A DNA stretch of 23,783 nt from Chromera velia. Its lineage: Eukaryota > Sar > Chromeraceae. The DNA lies in the NCBI GenBank assembly GCA_018398765.1, contig JAHBMJ010001970.1, positions 1 to 23,783 on the forward strand, read 5' to 3'. Shown here in pieces: positions 9,808-22,280 of this stretch. The position numbers and the translations under genes were made by a program. Under the pieces are notes generated by a model. It made no database searches. It was given only the letters and a program-made list of their open reading frames with translations, and was not told the origin of the DNA. Positions within the stretch are counted from its first letter, which is position 1; the number at the start of each line of letters is the position of its first letter.

Positions 9808-10677
9808 GTGTATGTGTGTGTGCGTGTGTGTGTGTGCGTGTGTGTGTGCGTGTGTGTGTGTGGTGTGTGTGTGTGTGTGCGTGTTTTAACGGTCCGCTGC
9901 TTCTGACAGTCCTCCTCCCTTCTCTTCTTGTCTGGCTGCTTAGTCATGATTTGTTCCCTCTTTCCTTTCTCCCACCTTCTTCCTCCCTTGCGTACTTGGT
10001 TGGTTGCTTGCTTCCTTCCTTCCTTCCTTCCTTCCTTCTCTGCTTTCTTCGGCTCTGCGCTTTGTTTTTCGCTCCACAGGGAAATGACTCTAATACGTGA
10101 TCCACCTCTGAGCCCCCTCCATCTCTGTTGCAGGATGTACACAAAGAACAACGTCTGTCCGAAGGTTTTGCACGGGACCCGGGAAAACCGAAAAGTCGAA
10201 GTGAAGATGAAGAAGAAACGGAAACTGCGGAACTGGCTGACAGAGAACGGGTACATTTCTGAAGACACGGAGCCCCCTGGGCTTCTCTCTGACTTGTATC
10301 TACGCGTTGCGGACGTGTTAGTGGGGTGCGGTGCGGTGATGTATCAACCACGTTTCTTCGACAGCGAACTTTTTGATTTCGACACATACGATTCCCATTG
10401 CAGCAAGGTAGACGACGTGTGGTTTGCTTCCCACTTAGAGCGGCGGCACATTCCTCGATTGCGCATCACGCTAAAGGATCCGGCCAACGGAGGAGACGCC
10501 TACGACTTCGGGAACAAACGAGGATCCGCTGACATGGTGTCCCCGATGCTCAAGCCTGTACCCGCTGAAGTCCGGAAACGAATGACTTTTAATTGTAACT
10601 GTGCGCACTTCTTTCATCAACGCTGGAGCACGTGGTGCACCGGACAGAATTGTTTGCGGCGACACGACGAGTTGTGA
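9143..10677 (+). CDS. Putative GT-A-fold glycosyltransferase, type II membrane protein (2 exons)
   Basis: Exon 1 is 9143-9630 and exon 2 is 10134-10677. The donor CAT|GTGGGT and the acceptor tctgttgcag|G join in phase, giving 343 residues ending at TGA. Residues 3-18 form a hydrophobic N-terminal segment, read as a signal anchor for the secretory pathway. LTTIPDR (~29), DWGPAKKL (92-99) and the acidic TFDDDRIY (126-133) follow the pattern of nucleotide-sugar glycosyltransferases, where the Asp triplet binds metal and nucleotide sugar. The second exon has VGCGAVMYQPRFF (226-238) and DDVWFASHL (256-264), a layout typical of the acceptor half of such enzymes. The C-terminus is Cys/His-containing. 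Donor sugar and acceptor cannot be told from sequence. Other donors near 9635 are possible, but phase favours this one. Confidence 0.68.
9669..9886. repeat. Compound CT then GT microsatellite in the glycosyltransferase intron
   Basis: A CT run (9669-9708) is followed by one unresolved base (N at 9709) and then about 175 bases of GT/GC-GT repeat. It begins about 40 bases inside the intron (9631-10133). The N suggests that the true array length is not resolved by the assembly. A TTCC repeat (10009-10039) lies nearer the acceptor. Confidence 0.95.
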
Positions 10678-11832
10678 TGGGGCATACATTGTTTATATGT
10701 GCATAAACATTTAAAGCTTCAAGTTTTTTTTTTTTAGCATGACCGCCGGCGAAGCCGGCCAACGGCCATCAACCAGTCATGCAGATACCGTGGGCGCGCC
10801 GGCAGAGCCTGCCAACGAAATTGAAGTTTAAATAGTTCATGAACTTTTATTGGCCACGGCATGCTAGCAGCCTGGGAGTATTTTTGATGCAAAATATTGT
10901 TTAGTGTCTTAATAAATTAGAATCGCACGCATCGAATGTGCGGGAGCATGCATAAGTTTTGGTGAGCCCACGCGGTTTGGCGTGTGTGAAAGAAAACGAC
11001 GGTCCCGTTCCTGATCGCAGTGGTCGGATTCGTGGAGAGTGAATTCCGGTCCCGGCCTTTCCATTCGTCCGTTCGCCCCGAGCCAGAGAAAGGAGCGACG
11101 CGCGCACGCGGCGGCCCGTCCACACAGGGTGGCGGGGCACCTGCGACAGAGGTGTGCATGTTGTGAGTTCCATAGTATAGCCTGCATACACTTTGGCGTA
11201 AGAAATATACCCGAGGCACTCACTGTGGTGGTGTGTGCTCTGGGCTTTCATATGCGATTTAATTAGGCCGATGGTGCGGTTATGCCATTGGAGGCTTCAA
11301 AATTAATTTCGGTCGAATTAATTTCCAAACAGTCAGACAGACGTGCACGGCAGTTACCGTCTGTCTGAATGAAAGACTTGACCTAGGGATTGACAGAGCT
11401 TCATGTGTAGGAACTGTACTGTACTCTATGTGTCTCTGTGGTTCTCTTGTGCTCTGAGTACTGCACGAGGCCACCAGCAAGAGCTTTCTGTAGACTGTGG
11501 GGGTTCATAGATTTTCTGTTTGGTGAAAAGACTGATCAGATATTTATTTCTGTCCATCTGTATCAGTCTAGACAAGTGCGTTAGGAGAAGGTATTCGCTG
11601 TGGTCCTCTAATAGGAGAGGGCCAGGAATTCAGGAGTATAGCAGTTTGAAGAGTCCTCTAGACAGGCTAGAGGATTGATATGGGAGGGCCCATAGGATTC
11701 CACTGGAGGAATCTCAAGAGAAGTGAGACTCTACTTTTCACTGGTACCATCACTGAAGGAGTCTCCCATTGTCATTCTAATAATATTCCCCTTGTTGTTT
11801 CCCCGATTCCCTACTGCAGGTGACATACCATA
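10678..11832. other. Non-coding interval between glycosyltransferase and gag-like remnant
   Basis: Just past the glycosyltransferase stop there is a T run and the self-complementary GCCGGC-GAA-GCCGGC near 10748-10762. A hairpin is present at 11334-11367. The end of the interval (about 11780-11819) is a pyrimidine-rich stretch ending ccctactgcag. That looks like a splice acceptor feeding the gag-like remnant, so part of this interval may be its leader or first intron. No coding exon was supported. Confidence 0.5.
11334..11367. repeat. Perfect 10-bp stem hairpin
   Basis: CAGACAGACG (11334-11343) and CGTCTGTCTG (11358-11367) are exact reverse complements with a 14-base loop. A direct repeat of AATTAATTTC lies just upstream. 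It could be part of the leader of the element that follows. No function is assigned. Confidence 0.8.
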
Positions 11833-12225
11833 GGTCCCAAAAAGGATGCTCCCCACGGGTGCATCGTGATCAAGGGTAGGGAGACGAAGACCGTGGGCGT
11901 CTTCGGCCTTACGGACGATGCGGACATCATCGAGTGGGTACGGTAATACGCAGATGCTGTTGCCATTCTCGGTGACTCAGACGAGTGGTGTGGTGGGCTC
12001 ACCCTCACCAACAGGAACAAGGTGGGGGTTAACGTCAAGCACTATGTCGCAAGGACCAAAGTAGAAGTGCTGGAGAAGGTGGTGGAACAGGTGCCCCACC
12101 TCAGCTCGGAAGTCTCTGAGCAGCTCCGGATTTTCTACAGGCACGTTGTGGACTATGTCTCTCCGCCCGACGTGGAGTGGGTGAAGAGGTATCTGCAGCG
12201 GACCGACGTCCTGAGAATGGGCAAG
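11833..12225 (+). pseudogene. Gag-like remnant, N-terminal domain
   Basis: The frame starting GPKKDAPHGC at 11833 stays protein-like up to GGCAAG|GTGAGG, a good splice donor at 12226. It is broken by one in-frame TAA (11944-11946, within EWVR-stop-YADA). The sequence is acidic and mixed helical, with EKVVEQVPHLSSEVSEQL near its middle. The next open segment starts at an acceptor (tttttttcag, 12379-12381) but in a phase that does not match, so either the donor differs or an indel has broken the join. No ATG start was identified. A weak acceptor is present at 11819. Confidence 0.4.
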
Positions 12226-12381
12226 GTGAGGATCATGAAAATCAGGGAGCTTCTCTTATGTCGAGAGAAGGAAAGAATCACTGGTCCCCAGTTGAAGTCC
12301 CTGAACAAGCAAATCCTCTGCCTGTAGACTTTGAAGGAACCCTCCCCCTCTCCTTGTCTCGCCCTGTTGTGTTTTTTTCAG

Positions 12382-13268
12382 GTGTGGAGCTCCATGGGGG
12401 AGCTCCAACAGAGACAAAGGTGAAGACGGAGGAGGAGACGGGAGCGATACCAGACACCTCCCATCAGATGGCCGTCCCCATGTCCAGTGAGCAGCGTCCC
12501 GCCTCTGTTGAACGGGTCAGCAGTAGCAGTAGCAGCAGTAGTTCCAGTGGGGGGGTGCAGATGGTCGGTGTACGACCTGACCCCACCCTGACGGAGAAGA
12601 AAAGGAAGCAGTACGAGGACCTCGTGGCGCAGATATCGGGTCTGGACGCCCATCGAGGTGCTGACAAGGTCAGAATTCTGGAGATCCAGAAGGAGGAGAA
12701 TGACGTGATGAGCAGCATGCCTAAGAAGGACAATTACCCTAAGGGGTCCGAAGGGAAGGAGGAGTACGCAACAGAGCTGGCATCCTGGGCCGAGAAGAAA
12801 GAGGTCTTCGACACTGGGAAAGCTGACAGGGACACGCTGGTAGCGATCCTACAAGGTCATATCGACCAGGTGGTATCAGATGTGTTTGCTCTCAACGAGC
12901 AGGCTGAGAAACTCTGCAAGGAGATAGACGCGCTCTCTCCTCCTCTTCAGGCCACGGGTGTCCCTGGACGTGCTATTGAAGGCCGTCTGCCTTCGGTATT
13001 CCTGATAACCCCCCTTACGGGTGGGGGGGTATATCCTGCAGTGTCTCCCCCTGAACCTGCGATGGTGTCTGTAGGTAGAAGGGTGCATACTGGTGATGTT
13101 AGGGCTCCGGGGGCTCCTGACATCTTCTCTTTCCTAGGAGTTATGGAGTCAAGTAGGACTCGGGGGAGGCCGAAGTGCGACCCTGAGGATCCCCTCATCG
13201 CTTACATGCTGGAAGAGATCTTGAATCTTGACATCGGTCCCGAGGACCTTTGTGGAGATGCGCAATAA
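12382..13268 (+). pseudogene. Gag-like remnant, Ser-rich linker and coiled-coil region
   Basis: Open from the acceptor at 12381 to TAA at 13266. It contains a run of ten serines, then a charged helix (EKKRKQYEDLVAQISGL and onwards to EENDVMSS) that looks like a coiled coil, then a Pro/Gly-rich stretch. It ends with an acidic helix (DPLIAYMLEEILNLDIG). Around 13240 protein-like coding shifts to another frame, which suggests a single indel or an unrecognised short intron. Confidence 0.4.
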
Positions 13269-14088
13269 GGTCGTGGCAATGATCTTCGCGCAATTTTTCA
13301 AGACGATCCAGTACTCGACCTCTGCTCTCGTCCCAGAGTACGAGAGGATTGCCTGTCAGCCCTGAAGGTTTGGGACCTACACGGAGCTAGTGCTGGCACA
13401 TCACAAGCGTCTCCTGAACCACCTGGTTGAGGAGAGCATTGTCCACGAGCTTGGGATGAAGTACAGGCTCGGGCTCCTGATAGCGCACCTGCCAAACGAC
13501 CTCATAATAAGGTGGCAGGAGAGACAGACCCCGGTGGACCTCACCAGCGAAGTAGAGATCACGAAGGAGATCCACGCCATCGCTGCCCAGGCGGAGACCT
13601 TTAACAAGTCTCTCGGGGATCCCTGGGACCGGGGCCTAGTCAAAGGAGCTCTCATCGAGGACTTGAAGAGAAAGTGGGTGCAGAAGGCGGCAACCTTCGG
13701 TGTGAAGGACTCGGGGGGTGCCTCGCGGGGGGGCATCATTCCGAAGGTTCCTTTCATGGCGTTTGTGGGGCCTGGGGGAGTCCCGCAGACGAAGTCCCCC
13801 TCCAAGGCTAAGAGAAGGAAACCCTCTGGAGGAAAGACCCCTGACTCTGGCGGGAAGGGCAGGGGTAACTCCGATCGCGGTAGGCAGGGCGGTGCTGGCG
13901 GGGGTTTCGGAAAGGGGGATGGCGGGGGGAGCTCCAATCGGGGGCGCTCTCCTGGGTTTAATTCCTCTGTTCCTTCCAGTCGATACAATGACAAAGGGGT
14001 GGAAGGAAAGGACCGTCCTCCCACTCAGGCCGTTGTCAACCCTAGGGGCCCTAACAAGAACCCCGTTCTCGGTCGCTATAGTGTCTGA
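13240..14088 (+). pseudogene. Gag-like remnant, helical capsid-like and Gly/Arg-rich part
   Basis: The frame reads on from about 13240 with one in-frame TGA (13363-13365) and ends at TGA 14086-14088. The first half is strongly helical (HHKRLLNHLVEESIVHELGM and onwards to LIEDLKRKW), as expected for a capsid-type domain. The second half is Gly/Arg/Ser-rich and basic, suited to nucleic-acid binding. The reading frame continues without shift into the next segment, so the stops look like point mutations. Confidence 0.4.
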
Positions 14089-15378
<1,290 letters not shown>

Positions 15379-16764
15379 TCAGATCCCTCCAGCTTGCTAA
15401 TCAGATCTTCTGCTCCCTTTTTTTTTGCCCGACTCTTTTTTTGTATTGTTTTTCAGACCAAAAAAAAGACTTTTTTCCCGGTGCCTGCAGCTTTGCTTCC
15501 TCTCTACTGCATATATCGCTCTACGGGTTAGCTCTCCTTTTTCTCCCCTCCACTTCCACCAATATCGACAGGTTCCGTTTTTTTTTTCAAGCTGCTCCAT
15601 GGTTCTGTCCATTGCTTTTATTTCCGACTCTTTGTCCCTCCGTATGTCTTTTTTCCCCTTTTGTCCCGCCATATTCGGTCCCTCCATTTCTTTATGTGTC
15701 TGTCCATCTATCCGTCTGTCTCTCCATCCGTCTGTCTGTCTATCCGTCTGTCCCTCCCTCCTTTCGATGCATCTGTCCCTCTATTCTTTTGTCACTGCAT
15801 CTAGCACTGCATACTCTATCGTTCCGTCCATCTCTGTATCCCTCTGCTTCTTGTCTCTCCATCCACTTTTTGTTCCTCTATCTTCTGTTTTTGTAGGGTG
15901 TCCCTCTATCTATCCATTCTTCCATCCCTGTCCTGTCTGTGGTTCCGTCCCTCTGTCCCTCTCAACTCTATGCATCTGTCTTTTTTCCCCTGCTGTCCTC
16001 TCCGTCCTCTTCCGTGTATCCGTCTGTTTGCCCTTGTCCTTCTGTCTATCCCTCTTTTGTATCCCTCTTTTTGTATCCCTCTGCAGTCTCCATCAGTCCC
16101 TCCTCCCCTTTTCTCCCTCTGTCCTTCTATCCCTCTGTGTGACTATATGTGTCTTTATCTCTTTGTCTATCTCTCTATACCTCTGCATGTTGCTGCTCCA
16201 TCCCTTGGTCTATCTATCCCTCCGTTCCTCTGTCCGTCTGTCTTTCCATCCCTTTTTCCCTCTGTGCAGCTGTCCCTCCATCCCCCATTTGTCTGTCTAT
16301 CCTTCTGTCCATTTTTATTTCCGTTTCTACCCTTTTGTCAAACCGTCTGTCTGTCTGTCCCTCTCTCCCTCCGCTAGTCTTTTTTTTTTCTTCACCCTTT
16401 ATCCTGTCCCCCCTTTTGTATTGTGTCCCTCTATCCCTCAGTCCGTCCTCCCTTCTATATCTTTGTCCCTCTTGCCCTCTGTGTCTCTTCGGTTCCGTAT
16501 CCCTCCGCCACTCCATCCGTCTGCTGTCCCTTTCTTGGTTTTTCACTTCGTTCCATCCCCTTGCGTTCTCTCTCAATCGGTAGTCACTGTGTTTTTTTGC
16601 TACGGACTACAGGCTAGCCCCCATGGTTGCTTTTCTGTCAGAATGGTGAAGAGAGAAGAAAGTGAGGAAAAGAATGCTCTGGTTTACATACATGTATTCT
16701 TTTATCTCTCTTTCTTTCATTTCTCTCTGGACTTCTCTGTACACAGCTCCTCACTGTTTTGTGT
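15379..16764. repeat. 1.2-kb polypyrimidine tract
   Basis: From about 15380 to 16560 the plus strand is almost entirely C and T, built of degenerate CCATCTGTC / CCGTCTGTC / CCCTCTAT units with T runs. The tract begins right after the last stop of the gag-like remnant and ends about 200 bases before the ATG of the secreted-protein gene. It creates long false open frames on plus (for example 15425-16900). Such tracts can form triplex DNA. I see no gene inside it. Confidence 0.85.
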
Positions 16765-19065
16765 ATGCTTAGCCTGCTTCTCACGGCTCTCTTCTTCTCT
16801 GTCTGTACGATCTGCATCGAACCATGCAACGACTCGGAGACACGCGAAGAGGGGGTTCGGGAGGGGGTTTGGCTCTTCAAAGACTCTGCGGGTCAGTTGA
16901 CATTCCTTTCATGTGAGAATTAACCCTATCCGTTTCCTGCTGCTTGGAAGAGGGATTGTGGTGGTCAACTTTCAGTATCCCCCATCAGCAGGAGAATCTT
17001 GCAAGCATGCATAATTCTGAGACGCAGCTGCCTTGTCAAAGACAAATAAGTTGTGCACGAACCTCCGACTGTAAATTGGAGATAGAGACAGGGAAATGAA
17101 TGTGCTCTCTCTTCACAGCAAGTCTACTAATGCATGAATACAGAAACTAGCCGCCTTGTTTGACATTTGTTGCCCCTCCGTCTCTGTCACTGCTGCCTGC
17201 ATGCTTGCATAAACTGGCCACTTCATCGTCAACTTCCAACATTTGGTCGGAATGAAACATTTAGAGACCGTTGCCCAATGCTACAACAAGCGCTGATACT
17301 CCCGGAGGAACTGAAAACGCAATCCTGCTGGTTAGAACGTGGTCAGTATCTCTCCTTCTTTTTTTTTTTTACTTGCATGGGCCTGAGAACTCAAGAAAGG
17401 CAATCAATCGCACTGTTTTTGTTCTCAGTAACGTTTTCCCTTCAAGTTGGTGAATAGACATATCACCAGCCCTGCCTGCGGAACGCGGCCTGCGGAGCCG
17501 TGTAGGCAGTCGGCACTGGCTTGCATATGGCATTAAAGTTTTTTCTTATGACACACCATCAGGCTGCCCCCCTGCCTTGCTTTTTTGATGCAGATTTTCC
17601 AGGCAAACTGTGGGCCAAAAGCTCTAACATCTTCTCTGACGAATCGCTGCATGACAAAACGTGAAAAAGTCACTGTGAAGTTCCCTCGTCCAGCCACATC
17701 CGATCGACAGCTTGACCGCTTGTCCGCTCTACCATCGTCAGGCTCTACCCCCCCTTCGGACCCTTTGATGCTTCGCCCACCCCCTCCTACCCCCTCCTAA
17801 CCCAATATCGCCCAGCTCCTTCCCGGCCCCCTGGCCATCCCAAACGTTCCCCCCTAGCATTCCCCTCCGCCTTTTTTCTGGGGAAAAGTCTGAGGCCCCA
17901 GGCCCCTCCAGGGACCCCTTCCCACGTAAACTAGGCTCCGGCAGTTGCGGTCATCTGCTTCTAGCTGTACGGAACGTTTCCATTGAATGTCTGAGGGTCT
18001 GCAACGCTCAATAACGCACAGAAAGACTAGACAGAAAGATAGACGGGCAGGCAGTCATGCAGGCTGACAAAGAGACACCATCAAAAAGAGAAACAAAGGC
18101 AGGCACTGGCTGGGTCTTTTTAGACCAGTCTTCTTACATCAATCCACAAAGAAGCTGTGCTGATCTTCTGACTGACCCCCCCTGCCCTTTCTATACGTAC
18201 ATGTCCCTGCAGCCACTTGCGTGTTTTTGAGTCAGTTGCCAAGAAAAACGATAAGAGCAAATCGGAGGGAATTCTCAGCAAGTACGGTCTCGTCTCGTTT
18301 TTGACCGGGTTTCCAGAGAGAGGGACGGCTGTCGCAGGATCTGAGTCCTTCGAGCAAACGTTCAAACTTCTCTCTTTTTACTTCGTCTGGTGTGAGATCA
18401 ATGAGAAATCCCTCAACTCGGACGAGATCACGCAGCTGAAAAAGATCCTAGGAAAACACTACTACGAAAAGCTTTTTCCAGCTACTGCCGGTGAACTTGA
18501 GATCACGATATTGCCTCAGAATTGGGTAAGTGACAATTCAGTCGGATCTGAAATGGAAATATTGATTGTTGATCAGGTTTTCAAATCTTGACAGGCCTAG
18601 GTTATTATTTTTTTTTTTCTGTGACAGGCCTAGGTTAATATATGTTATCACTAGTGTTAACATTACAATTAATTTATAGTCGTTTTAATTTCTTATGTAA
18701 CTAGCTTCCCCGGCAAAGATGCAATCAATCAATCAAAACAATTTACCTTAACGCGTTGAAGTAGCTTAGACTAGCTTAGTATAGATTAGATGAAAACTCT
18801 TATCACAGGCCCATGCAGCAATTTAGGAAACAACTGATCAATCCTACGATCAATCAAAACTTTCTTCAAATGTGCTTACAAATTTTTAGTGAGATCAAAA
18901 CTAACCTAGAAACTAACTTTTGTTGCTGCTCAATGAATGCTTTCAAGGCTTCCATGTGCATGGTTTGAATTATTCAATATAAATCCTAGTATAAATCTGG
19001 CTTCCATGCAGAACCCGGCGTTCAACTACACATCAACCTGCCACACGCGTTTCGAAGGCTCTTGA
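16765..19065 (+). CDS. Predicted secreted protein of unknown function (5 exons)
   Basis: Exons are 16765-16891, about 17267-17341, 17594-17660, 18213-18525 and 19012-19065, giving 211 residues ending at TGA. The model starts with a classic signal peptide (MLSLLLTALFFSVCTIC, residues 1-17). The mature part has a Cys-containing N-terminal region, then FPGKLWAKSSN (69-79), YGLVSFLTGFPERG (114-127), a charged helix (~155-175) and a short last exon with NPAFNYTSTCHTRFEG, which contains an N-glycosylation sequon (N199). Phases 1-1-2-0 agree at every junction. Exon 4, with donor TGG|GTAAGT, is the best supported. Exon 2 has a weak acceptor (tttagag) and could start at 17265. I do not recognise the family. 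Extracellular or endomembrane location is inferred from the signal peptide only. Confidence 0.5.
18589..18637. repeat. 16-bp direct repeat pair in an AT-rich intron
   Basis: TGACAGGCCTAGGTTA occurs at 18589-18604 and again at 18622-18637, separated by a T-rich spacer. The second copy follows a T run ending ctgtgacag, which resembles a splice acceptor. The pair opens a notably AT-rich segment (about 18590-19000) within intron 4 of the secreted-protein gene, unlike the CT/GT-rich introns elsewhere. Confidence 0.9.
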
Positions 19066-19445
19066 TAAGAACCCTCGTCAATGGATTCGGAAACGCCTAC
19101 CTAGACGCCTACAAATTGCATTTTAAGTCCGCAACAAAGAAAACCACTGGCAATCAATCCCCAGTAGACCACGACAAGCCCTCATGGCACTCAACCAATT
19201 CATCCATCACACAACGACGGACGATCTCTGCATGCATGACTGATGAATTCTGGCCGACAGTAACCTTTCTGTCGGTCCACATGCACGCATTGGATGCATC
19301 TGCCCCCTATACCTTCTATTGAAAGGCTAGCAGAAAGACGGAATGAAAGTCAGTTCCCGTTTTTGTTTCCAATCTTTTTCTTTTTCGACTCGAATGAAAT
19401 TGTTGTCCCTGAGTTCTCTCTCTTTTTTGCCGGTGTGTGCATGTG

Positions 19446-19483
<38 letters not shown>

Positions 19484-19709
19484 GCGTGTGTATGTGTGTC
19501 TGTGTGTGCGTGCGCGCGCGAGCTCGAGAGAGCGTGTGCGTGTCTTGTCGCTCTGTTCTTCAATCGTGCATCTCTCGCCCCTCTCTCTCGAGAGGGACCT
19601 TTAATTCCTCAAATTCCTTTCCTCTCCTCCCAGTTTTCTCTCTCTCTGTTTTGTTGCAAAGGCGCTGCATTCACCCCATACAGCAGAGCTCTCTCTCTCT
19701 CCCCCTCTC
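19066..19709. other. Convergent 3' interval between the secreted-protein gene and PEPD
   Basis: Both flanking genes end here, so their 3' UTRs must lie within this interval or overlap. A 7-bp stem (CCGACAG 19254-19260 with CTGTCGG 19269-19275) lies about 190 bases past the plus-strand stop. A CT run (19450-19481) with flanking GT/GC-rich simple sequence follows. No exon was supported. Confidence 0.6.
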
Positions 19710-22196
19710 TCAGTGTGCCGCCATGGCCCTCTCGATGTCCTCGACTGTGCGGGGAACGTCCTGCATGCATGGAGAGACAGTCAGATGAACAAGAAAGCAA
19801 CGACCGACGCAAGAGAGGAAGCAAGAAACGATGTAAGCAAGCAAGGAAGGAAGACAGGGAGGGAGGGAAGGATGCTCCAAAATTTCTTCGGAGCTTTTTG
19901 TGGAGATCGATCGACCCGATATAATCCTACTCTGAAGCCAAATCCAAAAATTCCAAAGGAGAAAAGACAATGTGGACCACGAGGCCACTTCAGCACGAAA
20001 CGATACGTAGCACAAAGAAAAAAAATGACATTAACGAATGAGAAACGCAAAACCATCCTCGCTGTTTGGGATTCAACACGCGAATACAGCGGTCAAGCGT
20101 AGTCAGTCTAGGGCAAAAGCCCCCCCTTCTCTGCGGTCTGCACACTTTTTCACTTCACTTCACTCACTGAGCTACCAACATATCGATGCACACAAAGAAA
20201 AAAAGAAGCTCCTAATGCGTCGTGACTGACCGTGAAGCAGTCGTGACCATCTGCTGTGATAAGAACGTTGTCCTCGATACGCACACCCCCGAAACCTCTG
20301 AACTTCTGGACGCCCTCGGGGTTCAGGAACCTGCACAGACAGAGAGTGCATGCATTTGCTATCATACAGAATTCTTTTTCATACAGTAAATGCATGCACT
20401 TTTTCAAAGATTTCTGTATGAAAGTAGATGGACGCCCTCGGGGATCAGGAACGTTCACAGACAGAGAGAGTGAACAAACAGATTGATCGACCACACATGC
20501 AGAACTGTCGCTGGATCGCCTCATGACGCACATTTTTCGTTACATGAAAGAAAAGAAAAATGAAATACGCGCAGTCTCTCTCAAACACATACCAACAACA
20601 CCTCCGATTAGAAGAAGAAAAAGGCAAAGAAGAATGCGAAGATGAGCGCTAGTTAAAGGCAGGCATCTTTTCACCCCACAACCGCCCTCTCACAGGAGGA
20701 GAGACTTGCGCTTTCTGCTACTGAGGGGCCTGTCGAAACGGCAGCCTTCCCCCCGACCCGTTCTCTCCTCTCCTCTCCGCTCCTCTGAGGTCTCTGAACA
20801 GACACCGACTGACTTCGAGTGTTTGGGATCCTTCAGAGCTTTGTCCAAGAGAAAATCAACAAAGTAGCAACCTGCAAGCAAAAAGGCAGGCAGAGCTCTT
20901 TTACTGTCATTTAAGACACAGCGGCTCCCACACCTCAAATCTCATTTTGCAAACAAACAAACAAGCATGCAGAAAGACTGAGAAGTGAGGGTCAGGAAGT
21001 AAAGACAGAAGAGAGTGACTCTCTCGGAACAGAATACAGACAGCAAGAAACGCGAGTGAAAGAATGCGCATGCCTCTCCTGCCTGCCTGACCAGGCTCGA
21101 CCGTCAGCACCATGCCCTCCTGCAGGGCTCTGGAGGTCCGGCAGTACTTCAGGCCAGGCCTCGGGTTCCGTTTTGCTCCCTGGTTGTACCCTGCAGTCAC
21201 GGGCACTCACTTACTCACACAGGCAGCAACAGGCACAAGTGCACATGCACGGCTTCTTGAGAAAAGCGAAAGGGTGAACTACCCAGACCGCGGAAGGGAA
21301 CGCAAATACGCACCCGCACCAGGGGAAGGGAAGGGTGAGAGGAAGAAAGACATCAAACACAAAACCGACAGACACGCACACTCGCAACCGAAGCGTCTGC
21401 CTCTGCCGTCTGCCTCAACAGGTTCCAAAACCAAAGGATGTCCGTGAAGACGAAAAGAAGAAGACAAACACTTAGAAGAAAAATAAGAACAGGCAAATAA
21501 AGAAGAAGAAGGATAACACAGCGTACTGCCAAAAATTGCAACGTCACGCTCATTTGAGTACACATCTGCAGGTAATGTGGAGGAGTCAAATTGTCCCTCC
21601 AGCCGTATTTCCTAAAACCATCAATCACGTGCATGTCTGGCTGGACCGTACCAACCCCCTACGTCATGCACATTGAGTCCGAGGAAGTGGCCCAGGCCGT
21701 GAGGCATGAAGACGGCCCCAAGATCGGCCTCGATCATCTCCTCCATCTCGGCGGTCTCGTTAAGGACGCCTGCCTTCTTCAAAGCCTTCAGGATTTCCCT
21801 CTCGGCCGCTCTGTGCATGTCAAGCCACTGAATGCCGGGACGGAGTTGGGACTTGACCGTGGTGCTTGCGGACAGAACGCCCTCGTAGATCACCTTCTGG
21901 TTCTCTGTGAACTTCCCGGAGACAGGGAACGTGTGAGTGATGTCCGTGGCGTATCCGTTGTATTCGCACCCCTGCATACAGTGTTAATTAATTGTGTTTC
22001 CCTTCATTCAATGAGACGACGGAGAATGAAGGAAGGAAGGAAGGAATCGAGGGACCAGAAAAGGAAGAGACACACAACGAATGCAGCACATACACACATA
22101 GACGGCTACAAAGGCAGACAGGGACGCACAAACACCCACTCAGACTCTCTGATCTTTTTCCACACACAGCCTAGCTGACCGGCTGATACAGGTACT

Positions 22197-22228
<32 letters not shown>

Positions 22229-22238
22229 CACACACATT

Positions 22239-22280
<42 letters not shown>

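Noticed and set aside
9657-10268. 203-residue minus-strand frame rich in His-Thr
   Set aside because: Read through the CT/GT microsatellite and the antisense of glycosyltransferase exon 2.
15425-16900. 491-residue open frame on plus, rich in Leu, Ser, Pro, Cys
   Set aside because: It is an artefact of a pyrimidine-only strand, which rarely forms stop codons. It has no domain, and other frames of the same tract are also open. Only its last part overlaps real coding sequence, in a different frame.
17461-17530. tRNA-like GC-rich segment
   Set aside because: No cloverleaf with acceptor, anticodon and T-arm (no GTTCRANNC box at the right distance) could be built.
17585-17800. 71-residue plus frame starting at the exon 3 acceptor
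   Set aside because: The alternative frame of the same exon (FPGKLWAKSS) joins in phase to both neighbours, while this one runs into Pro-rich intron sequence.
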